A DNA stretch of 64,000 bases. It comes from Coriaria nepalensis. Its lineage: Eukaryota > Streptophyta > Magnoliopsida > Cucurbitales > Coriariaceae. A program made the position numbers and the translations under genes. The DNA lies in the NCBI GenBank assembly GCA_027186245.1, contig CP114492.1, positions 5,344,501 to 5,408,500 on the forward strand. The letters run 5' to 3'. The notes beneath the pieces are model-generated. The model was given only the letters and a program-made list of their open reading frames with translations. It made no database searches and had not been told where the DNA came from. Positions 47,450 to 57,152 of the stretch are shown piece after piece (position 1 is the stretch's first letter; every line of letters begins with the position of its first letter).

Positions 47450-48650
47450 ATTGAAGTGATAGATGAAATAAAATGAATTTTTTTGGCCTTATAATAGTTA
47501 CAAATTCAAATGGGCAAGTTACAACTAGACCATATAAGTTTGGTAACTCCCAAATTAATATCTTAATTCCTCTTTAATTCTGAATTAAAAATGTATGTAT
47601 CCAAGCCTCTCTAGAGCCTATAAATTGACATCCCGAGATATTTTGCAAAACACGTTGAAATCACTTCTCTTCCAGAAAAATGATTTTTTATGTTAGAGTT
47701 CTTAGACTTCTAACTTTCAAGTGTAATAGAATTTCAATACTTTTAAGTCTGCCGGAAACATATGGTGGTGCAACCTTCTATTTCATTCTTCATTATTACT
47801 TGAAAGAGAGATACCGTATCACCTCTAACACTGACATAAAGGAGCAACCTTCTTTAAGGAGCAAATCTCCATTAAACAGTCTATTTATGATTCTGTTTAA
47901 TATATTGTTGTTGTTTATATACTATTTTTCAGATTTCTTACATTCTATTTCTGATATACGCATCCGCTTAGGTTTTATTTTTAATTTAAATATTTTGTTT
48001 CCATTGTGTTTGTGTTTATGTTTATAGTTTACTGTTTTTGTTTTAATGTAATTTTGTATATTCGAACTAAAATCTTAAAGCAGATTCTCTCTTTTGACAT
48101 AATTTTATGGAATGAACAGAGTGTTAATTGTATGCTATTAAATTTTTTTGGTTACATTAATTGTAACTGATTTTAATTAATATGTAACAAGTTTTAACGA
48201 TTTTTCAATTAGTTCATAACCGTTACTTTAAGACAATTTTTACTTTAAGACAGTTGTAACAGTTTATTAAATACAAGTAATAATTTTAAAATAGTTTGTA
48301 ACCATTTTTATTATTAAATACTCATATTTAGTTGTATATTTTTAAGAAATAGAATCTGAAAATAGTCAACAAACTGCCACTCCCAAACTTTTACTGTACC
48401 TCGAGCCCCTAGTAGGCTAGCGTTGTGGTTCTTCCCATTAGTCATGGAGAAAAACTAGAGAAATTGAATGGATTAAATGTTAAAAGGTGGAAGCAAAAGA
48501 TGGTTCTATTTGACCACTTTGAATCTTGCAAGATTCTTGACGGAAAAAACTCTCAAACTCAAAGACGATGAACATGATGTTCAAGTTATTAGTGCTATTG
48601 ATGCTTGGAAATGTTTTGACTTTCTCTGCCATAGAGACTAAGAGTGATGA
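47450..48650 (+). mobile_element. Ty1/copia remnant 1 (LTR-like DNA plus gag)
   Basis: From about 48,459 the frames give KLNGLNVKRWKQKMVL, then after a frameshift LTTLNLARFLTEKT and DDEHDVQVISAIDAWK. These are the start of a copia gag (UBN2-like) domain on +. DNA upstream contains a TATA-like CCTATAAATTGACATCCC (47,617) and is probably the LTR; its bounds are not fixed. The gag stops near 48,640. Confidence 0.65.
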
Positions 48651-49299
48651 GCGTGATACTTAGATAATTCTCAATAATAATTAATACTGACTGTTAATGA
48701 AAATTATTATCTAATGATTATTTTATATGTGATCCTCTGACTTGAGACAACATTGTTACCTTGAGTATCAGACTTCATACTTTAACATCATTCCTATTAA
48801 CCTTAGCTATAGGTGAACATGAGGTGAATCGTTGGGTATAAATATTGTGCGAGAAGGATTTTATGAGTGGTCAAAAGAGAATTCATCACCTCCATATTTG
48901 GAATAAGATCATATGGATTATATATTTTATTGAACAAGAAATTTTTACAAATTAGTATAATTTGAAAGGAGTTTCTGTAAATTTATTGTCGATATTCAAT
49001 AAAAGTATGATGGTCTATAGGCTTAATAGTTAAACCATACCCTAAGATGAATTAAGATACTAGCAAGATGGAAGGATTATTATTATAAATATATGATGGT
49101 CACAAACAAGTTTTTTTGAAAGATGGTGTTTCTCATCTCCCAAGTAGTTTTGACATTTTATTAAAAGTTAATCTTGAGTTAGAAGTTTAAGGTTATAGAA
49201 TTAGAAATTTAAATTAACTGTTTGATTTAAAATATTATTTTAAATTAAATAAAATCATAACGTTATTTATGAAATCCTTTTACCAACGTGATGTAGAAC

Positions 49300-50440
49300 C
49301 GAATCGATCACACACATAAAGTTTGTAGTAATTTAGTTAAAGTTTCGTCAGAGAATGAAAAAGTGGATCAAAACCATTTTAGGGGTAAAATGATAATTTG
49401 ACCTATAGTTTGACTATAAGAGCAAAATGGTAATTATTAATTTATTAATTTAATATCATACAGCTCCGCTAACATAACTAAGCATGACGTTGAATTAATT
49501 AGAAATTAATGTTACATAGGAACTTTTATCTAATTATAAGAGGGTCCTAAAGGTTCGTAATTAATAATCAGATATTAAATTGTTAATGAACCGAATTATT
49601 AATTGGATTTTTATTGGTCAAAATTAATTAAAGGGTTTATTAAATAACCCATGAGTATGACATTGCTGGTCATCGAATGGGCTTTAACCCATTTACTTTT
49701 GTGTTTTAACGCAACTAAGATTTCTAATAAGATTAGGAAAGTATGACTTATTCTTTGGCTATAAATACAAGGCATATGATGAATATTCCATACTCGTGAG
49801 ATTATCGATAACCTTAAATCTGTCTATGGTGAGGATACTCGAAACAAAATCTATGAGATATCTAAAGTATTGTTTCAGACTAAGATGGCTGAGGGCACCT
49901 TTATTAGTAAACATGTGCTAAAGATGATCATCTACATTAAACAACTTAAGAATCTAGGACTTGTTATGTATTCTAAGTTGATCAATAACTTGGTGTTGTA
50001 ATATCTTCCTAATTTATTCTCTCCATTTGTGCTCAACTTCCACATGAATAAAATGGAACCCAAACTACATGATTTGCATAAGTGCTGCAAATGGTTGAGA
50101 AACTTGTCTTGCTTATGGGAAGTTCTTCTCGAAGGAAGAACAATGCCAAGCTTAAGATGTGAGGCAAGAAAGGGACTTTCAAAGCAAGAAAGGGTGATGG
50201 AAAGACACAGAGGGGCAAAAATATAAAGTGTTTCCACTATAGAGAAACTGGATATTGGAAATGGAATTGGAAGGTCTATCTTGCAATTCTGAAAAAACAT
50301 GATGATGTTGCTTCAAGTATATTTATTATTGAAGTTAACCTTTCAAGACTTATATTTCAATGAGATTAGAGCATTGCATCTAGGTGTAGCAATATATAAG
50401 AGGGATTTGGATTTCAATGATGGTCAAGAATGAAGCATCT
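49300..50440 (+). mobile_element. Ty1/copia remnant 2 (LTR-like DNA, gag, knuckle)
   Basis: A TATA-like GGCTATAAATACAAGGC lies near 49,757 in LTR-like DNA. From about 49,800 the frame reads DNLKSVYGEDTRNKIYEISK, MAEGTFISKHVLKMI, then past a stop LFSPFVLNFHMNKMEPKL, the copia gag pattern. KCFHYRETGYWKWNWKVYLA near 50,227-50,285 is a zinc knuckle that has lost Cys residues. Stops and deletions make it inactive. It may be a deleted member of the same family as remnant 1, since the two cover complementary gag parts. Confidence 0.7.
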
Positions 50441-50529
50441 TAGACTTAGTTCTTGTCTAGGTTGGAAGAAAAGATACTTGATGCCATTGATTTAAATATT
50501 ATTTTCACTGCATTTATTCTTTTATATGT

Positions 50530-51170
50530 GTGCATCCGTTTCCTAACACTCTGACCATCCCTCTTCCAACTTCCACTAACCACAATCAACTGCTTCTTGA
50601 GTTGCTTGCCGTGCTAGATTCTCGGTTCATCAAGTTGGGCAAATGTTTGGTGTCACAACTCATTGTTCAATTGTCCGGGGTTCTGCTTGAAGAGACTTCA
50701 TGGGAGGAACTTGCTACATTCCGGGAGATATACCCCTCTTTCAACCTTGAGAACGAGGTTGCTTTCAATGAGGAGGGTAATGTTATGGAGATGAATCAAC
50801 CCAGGGATATTGAGCCTGCTTGTATTCGGCCCAAATGAAACATCACCTTTCCTAAATGCCTAGAAGACTACATGTAGGTTCACCTAGACTATGTGTAGGT
50901 TCCTAACCGTTAGGTGAGAGAAACAAGAAGGGAATCTGAGATGAGAGTGGTATAGTACTCAGTGAAGTGTGGAAGAAGAAGGTGCTGAGTTATTCCGGTG
51001 TGCTTGTGTAACCATGGCGATGGTAGGTATATATTTGATGTAATTGAAGATAAAAGTTATGCAATGAAAATAACTATCTTCTCCATTTTAGCTCTCTTTT
51101 CTCTCTAAAATTCTAAAATTTCCTGGAGCTCGGCCGGCTCAAATTTGCCTTGGTTACATAACACTATGGA
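50530..51170 (+). mobile_element. Stray chromovirus tail: chromodomain end and LTR-like DNA
   Basis: The frame at 50530-50838 contains SGVLLEETSWEELATFREIY and FNLENEVAFNEEGNV, the second half of a chromovirus chromodomain and the C-terminus of pol. LTR-like DNA with a TATTCCGG and TGTGTAACC region follows. No integrase or RT precedes it. It is on +, opposite to the full chromovirus at 34-39 kb. Confidence 0.6.
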
Positions 51171-52138
51171 AAAGAGATTTTCTCTCGATACATAGTATTT
51201 TTCGAGCATTATCAAGGGAAGGTACAAATTAGAGATCGAAAGGGGTACCATCTAATCGAGCAAACGAGAGAATATATATACAACTAGTTAACTTCTACAC
51301 CATGACAAAACTATGATCTTCACTCTATGAGTCATACTATGGACCTTGCTTTCCAAAGTTTCTTCCCACTGATGCATCAAATATCAAAGGGGGAAAAAAA
51401 AAAGTTAAGCAAAAAGATAGCAAGGAAACATCTCCATCTTAAGAATCACAATAACATGATGTCATGAAAAGATAACAAAGACGTATCGGTACAAGGAATG
51501 TTTTCAAATACCTCTGTTGTATGTACATCTTGTGAGATAAATCTATTAATAATCATTAATCATCACACTTAAAGATGCACTTCATTTGTTTTTTTCCTTT
51601 TTCAAATTGCTGCAAGAAAAGTTAAATCTATTAATCATCATGTAATAAATATATTTAAACGTATGGTCCTTTCCCTTCGAACTACTAAAGAGCAGAAGGT
51701 AAGAAAATTCGGAGGTCTAGTTAAGATGTTAATAAGGGTTGATTTAAGAATCAACTGAAATTCAAGTTTGTCCATTCTAAAACATCAAATGCACAATAGA
51801 GTGCATCTAACCAAAACGTAGTTTGCACAATACTTCAGTATCAAACACTTTTTGCCAACCCACATTAATAGAGTGAATACAGTAACCTTCATTCTGTTCT
51901 TGATTCAACAAAATAGTCTCTACCATAGTCTCTACCATAGTCCTACATTGCTATTCTTAAACTATCAGTAGTCTCAAAATCAAGAAAGTCTTTCAAACAA
52001 TTATGCTTTGATTAATAACTATAAATAGTCCAAAAATTTATTGGCAGAGAAAAAAGTAATGAAATGAATATCACAAAACTGATGACAAAACCATTCATAA
52101 CAAAAAGAGAATAAAAAAGGGTTTATCTTTTAGCTCAC
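51171..52138. other. Spacer and 3' region of the DUF569 gene
   Basis: No independent gene seen. On -, CTTTTCTTGCAG|CAATTTGA (acceptor ending at 51610, stop at 51602-51604) could supply the last two codons and stop of the DUF569 gene, but this is speculative. A short repeat, AATAGTCTCTACCATAGTCT, lies at about 51911-51943. Confidence 0.4.
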
Positions 52139-54740
52139 CTCTTGACGACTTGAGAACTACCACAACATTCATGGCTAAATTATTTGGAGGAAGCTGCAAC
52201 CGAAGAGGGTAAAGGTTCTGATTCAACGGACTTCTAGTGCACACAATGATATCTTCTAAGCCTGTTTCTTCCTCCAATTTACGAGTCAATTCTTCAACGC
52301 CATTACCTCTAAAGGTGAAAGAGTAAAGGCTCTTAAGGTGCATAGAATCATCATCTTTATCGTCCACTTCACCATTATCATCAGCTATGCAGTAGTTTAT
52401 AATCCTCCCTTCAGATTTGGGTGGTGAAGAATTCACAGTAAAATCACTAGACTGAACAAAGTTCATAAGCACAATCAAACAAAATAGTTATAAGAAGTAA
52501 TTAGAAAGATTTAACAAAAATGTCTATACCGGAAAGTTAATGCATAATTGACTTAGAATGGTAATAAGAGCTAATTAGAAAAAAACAAAAAATTTAAAAT
52601 TTCAAAAATCACTAGACTGAAAAAGTTTAGCACAATTAGAATAAAAGAAAATGGTTATAACTTATAAGAGCTTAGAACTTATTAGAAAGATTCTACAAAA
52701 ATTTACTACACTGATTTTTTAGAGCGCAAGCAAACAAAATGTTATAAAAACTGATCAGACTGATACTAACAAAATCACTACACTGAAAAAGTTAGAGCAC
52801 AATGAAAAAGAAACAGAGACGAGCAATAGTTAGAAAGCTTTTCTGTTCTTGTCTCACATAAACCCCAAAATTTCTTACTATGTCAAGTAGCTCGGATTTG
52901 ACAGAAACCGAAGACTGTGAGCTCGTATCGAAATCCAAAGAATCGGAATGGGAAAGGGGTGGAACAGGGGACTGAACTTGAATCTCAGCAACATCAACTT
53001 CCCACAGAATCCAATCCTGAGTAGAGGTTCTATGAGGAATATCATGCGTCACTGAATTTCTCCAAGGAGGCAAGCCACCATTAGCCCTCAAGAAATTTCC
53101 GTACCGGGTCTTGAGCTTGAACCGGGTCCGATCTCTAACGGGTGCCCACAGGACCAAGGAGTCGAGCCGGTTAGGTAGAGTCTGGAGCACTTTCCGGCCA
53201 GTCACGCCTAGCAGGAACGGTTGGTTCGAGGCGGTGAGGTACTTGCCGTAACAGCTCTTGAGACGGATTATAACAGGTCCGGATCCGGGTACGGTTTCGA
53301 CGGTCCATCGGGCGTTCCTGGAGGACCCGTTTCGGTCTTGGGTGACGGACTCTTCGTCGTCGGCGGCTAAGAGGTACTTGTGGTGGTGGCTACGTAGACG
53401 AACTGATTTGGCTTTGTGAAAGAGGTCCATTTGAGAGGAGGAGTTGGTCTGTGAAATGCAGAAAAAGAAACAGGAGAGGACAAAAGACAACAGAGTATTA
53501 CTTTCGTTATTATTAAAATTATGAAACGAAATATGCTAAAGTGGTTCGGAGTTTTCGGCCCGGAGCGTGATCGGGTAAAAAGTCCGGATGGAAGCTTGAT
53601 TCGGTTTGTAAGTGTGGGTCAGGTTTGTATACTCTTTTTAAGCCCTTCGGGTCCGACCCATTTGGATCCGTTTAAATCTTTTTAAATTTTAATGATTACA
53701 GGAATACAGACAAGCAAGGGAGAGAGAAAGGCTGGTCGACATCATTTTCAAGAAAAAACACGTCAAGCTAGTCCTCAAACATAAATAACTATGAATCCTA
53801 CACGTGTGATATCCATGAATTAAATATTTGCACACACGCACACGTTGTTCTCCAAAAATGATCTCCTCAGCCTTACCATTGCAAGTTTCTTAGGCCTCAA
53901 GTCAGCGGCGGATCCACCTTGGAACGGGGGCGCAAACTTTTACACTCGTGTTTAATTTTACAGATATATTTTTTAGTTTATTTGGAATATTCTACATATT
54001 TTTTTTTTTTAATGAAAAAAAAATTCTCTTTTAACCGCGAAAGTCAACACAATATTAATAAATAACAGAATTAAGGCAGATTGACGAATTAAACGCACAC
54101 GCACCTGGATCAAAGGCAATCTAGGAGACATGGACTTTGACCGGACGACCCCCATCGGTGAACCCGAACCCTGCTTCGAATCCACCTCGTCAGAAACCAA
54201 GGAAGAAAAGCTAGACAGGGGCCATAGATGGCCCATAACCGCAACCGACCCGGATATCAGCTCCGAAACCCGATCATCGACAACTTCCACGTCCCACAGA
54301 ACCCAGTCCTTGGTCGCAGAGCGATGCGGTTCATCGTGCGTTATAGAGTTCCGCCATGGCCGGGTCCCGCCATTGGCTCGCAAATAACTGCCGCTCCAGC
54401 TCTTCAACCGGACCTGAAATCCATCTCGTATCGGCTCCCACTGGATTGTCCAGCTCAACAGCTTCGGATCTCGCTCCGTTTGGAGAACTTTTTTTCCGGT
54501 CACGCCGAGGAGGAAGGAGGAATCTGAAGCGTTGAGGTATCGTCCATGGCAGCTTTTGAGCCGTACGGTTTGGCTCTTCTCTTCAACTGTTTCTACTATC
54601 CATATGGCTGCCGGAGAATGTTTTCCGCCACGACGATGGAGATCGCTCTGGTGGACGGTTTCTTTGTCGTCGCCGGCGATTAAGTATTTGTCAAGGTGAC
54701 TTCGGAGCTTCACTGCCTTAGATTTGGTGAAAAACTCCAT
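52139..54740 (-). CDS. Two-domain DUF569 (actin cross-linking-like) protein
   Basis: Exons on - are 54740-54105, 53448-52879 and 52451-52139. They join in phase (LPLIQ then TNSSSQMDLF; SELLDI then SSDFTVN) to give 506 residues. A final short exon is missing because the last visible exon ends AGAG|GTGAGC with one base over. Residues about 1-145 (MEFFTKSKAVKLRSHLDKYL ... DWVLWDVEVV) and about 219-360 (MDLFHKAKSVRLRSHHHKYL ... DWILWEVDVA) are two copies of the fascin-like beta-trefoil DUF569. Each has the RLKSCxGxYLxAS and NGGxxPWRNSxTHDxPHR motifs. The C-terminal part has ADDNGEVDD and LEEETGLEDIIVCTRSPLNQ. Function is unknown; actin cross-linking is only a fold-based suggestion. This layout matches Arabidopsis At1g27100 from memory. 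Two separate genes is the alternative, but the in-phase junction favours one. Confidence 0.85.
52441..52815 (-). repeat. Four degenerate copies of an exon 3 acceptor segment
   Basis: On +, AAATCACTAGACTGAACAAAG then GCACAATCAAACAAAATAGT (52441-52490, containing the real acceptor of the DUF569 gene) recurs as AAATCACTAGACTGAAAAAG at 52606, as CTACACTGATTTTTTAGAGC at about 52706 and as AAATCACTACACTGAAAAAG at 52772. The last three are in the intron. Confidence 0.8.
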
Positions 54741-57152
54741 GGAAAAGCGAGTCAGCACTCCAGGTGTTTGATTAGTTGTCTCTGAGAGATTACTTGGCGC
54801 TGTATTAACTGATACGTAATTAAATCTTCTTCTGTTTGGGGGAAGAAATGAAGGGGACTGTTTTAGATTATTATATTACTAGTCTTTCACGCGTACTTAC
54901 TATGCACGAAATTTATGAGCTTATCAAAATTTAATTGTATAAAAATGAATTGTTAATTAAAAAAAAAAATGTTCAAATATTAAAAATATATTTTAACTTT
55001 TCTTTATATAATCTTGTTATGATAAAAATTACATAATTATAATAATAAATTCAATTTCAATTTCAATTTTTTTTGGGGGGGGGGGTCAATTTGAAGTATT
55101 TCAGCATTTAGGAGGAAGAAAATAATATTTTTTATTTTTGAGGGGAAAGTATATATCTACATGACAGACAAAAGAAAACTAAATTATTTTGACTGATATT
55201 TTCTTAAAATCAAAGGACAAAAAAATGTTATGTAATAATTTCATCATCTTATCAATCAATTTATGATTTTCATTATATAATGAAAAGTTTAAAAATGAGT
55301 AAAAATGTATTCATCTTTTGTGAAATTGTAATCAATAATAGTAAGAATTTAAGAAGGTATATAATAATTATTTGTCTCTACATTTACTTGATATTAACAA
55401 TGATTTAAAGAATTGAGTATTTTAGAAACCAATAATAAGAAAATGATAATTTTGGACACAAAACACATAGTTGACCAAACTCATTTCCAGATTCCAACTG
55501 ACGTGACTCGTGGTCACGTGACCAACGACTCTAATGCTTTTTTTTTTTTTTTTAAATTTAATTTATTTATAAATTATTTCTGGAAGGAAGAAAATATTGC
55601 GGGCTGACAAGACACGGCAGGGGGTTGTGGGGGTAGATGTGGTATAGTGGGACTGTGATAGTGCGTGCATGTTTAGCGGACGAGAGGGGTCATGACTGGC
55701 TGCTTTCCGATATAGCCACAATTTTCGTGATATCTTGAAGTTGGGTTTCTTTGTTTGACATTGCTATTATTGGCTGAGGTTTTTAATTATTTTTATTTTT
55801 ATTTTTTTGTTTTTATTTTTATTTCTTTTCCAAAGGGTGAAGAGTTAGGAAAGTAGAGAATTTATTTAGGCTTAAATTCTCGGTTTAGGCTATATTTTGT
55901 GTTTTTATATATATTGAAATTGAATTTTATATATTAAATTTCAGCAATTATATAATTTTGTGTTTTTGTTTTTAAATAATTTAAAGTTGTAATTTATGTA
56001 TGACTTTAAATAAGAAGATTATGAAATTATATTTAAATTTTAGATACTAATTTTGAAACATAAATTGAAGTTCTTAGAACAATATGTATTGTCATGTAAA
56101 CAATAATGATGTAATTTGGATCTTTTTGTTAGTCTTTGGAGCCTTAGTGAATTTAGCGGCAGTTTGAAGGGATACGATCATAATATTAATGAATTAATTA
56201 ATTTTTTTAGTTCATATATATAATAAATCGAATGTTTTGATCCCTCCTATCGATTTTCAAATGACCAATACTTACATAATAAAAAGTCAGCACATATTAG
56301 ACTATAATACTGTGTAAATCTATAATTTTAATCATACTACATCAACGCTAAAAAATATAAATTCAGTCCAAATTATTTATTTTCTGAGCTCAACCTCAAT
56401 GGAGGCCTAACCTAAAGATTAGATCCGAGCTCAGCCTCCAAATATAGAGGTCTAGAGCTTAGATTGAGTTTGACCTCCATCAATTGAGTCTCAAACTCAG
56501 ATCCAAGCTTGACCTCCATCAATAGTCTCAGATCAGATCCGAGCTAGGACCCCTGATCTAACAGTGAAGAGAACTAATTGTAATAGTGACAAACCTCACG
56601 ATCCCGCAGTACCTATTTACTACATTGGATTCTTCAACTAAATTTTAAAACGCTTTACATGTTGAGACCAAAATAATAATTTATCATAAAAAACACTTCA
56701 TTCCCAGTTGAGCGCCATCTACGGCCTTTGATCTCAAGGTGGATCAATTTAAAGTTGCAACCTCCTACGGCATGGTCTGATTAAATTAATTGTGAAGAGG
56801 TTTTCCATTTTTGCCTTCTCATCAAGTAGACTGACTTGGTCATATTACTCTGGTCATTCCCAAAGTAACCGTGGGTTACCAAGAAAAAATGGGGGGAAGA
56901 AAAAAAGTTGGTAAGCGATCACTGGTTAGACTGGTGGTAAGGCAAACAATGGATGCAGATAATATTAATTTCAAAAACATTTTTGCAAACAAGATTTTCC
57001 AGGAGCCAGCATACCTCGTTCCTAATATATTTTATGAATTACAAGATTATGTCTCAATTCACAAAATTGGAGGGCCGAAAAAGTTAACCATAGTATCGAA
57101 ATCATTGGATTGTTGGTAATTTTATGTTATGATCTCAATGAACAACATCCAA
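54741..57152. other. Promoter side of the DUF569 gene and intergenic DNA
   Basis: A poly-G run lies at about 55074-55084. A 14-bp G-box palindrome lies at 55511-55524. From 56,385 to 56,560 degenerate repeats with GACCTCCATCAATTGAGTCT and CAGATCCRAGCT words occur. No gene seen; an 82-codon frame at 56871-57119 shows no domain. Confidence 0.5.
55511..55524. promoter_or_regulatory. Palindromic G-box
   Basis: TGGTCACGTGACCA is a perfect 14-bp palindrome around the CACGTG core, the class of site bound by plant bZIP and bHLH factors. It lies about 770 bp upstream of the DUF569 ATG. A role is inferred only. Confidence 0.5.

Noticed and set aside
47680..48027. 115-codon hydrophobic frame on +
   Set aside because: AT-rich sequence with no domain, inside LTR-like DNA of a copia remnant.
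54130..54527. Frames on + opposite the DUF569 first exon
   Set aside because: They are complements of the conserved DUF569 domain.
56871..57119. 82-codon frame just past the CPP1-like stop
   Set aside because: No domain and low-complexity start; it lies in the 3' region of the minus-strand gene.
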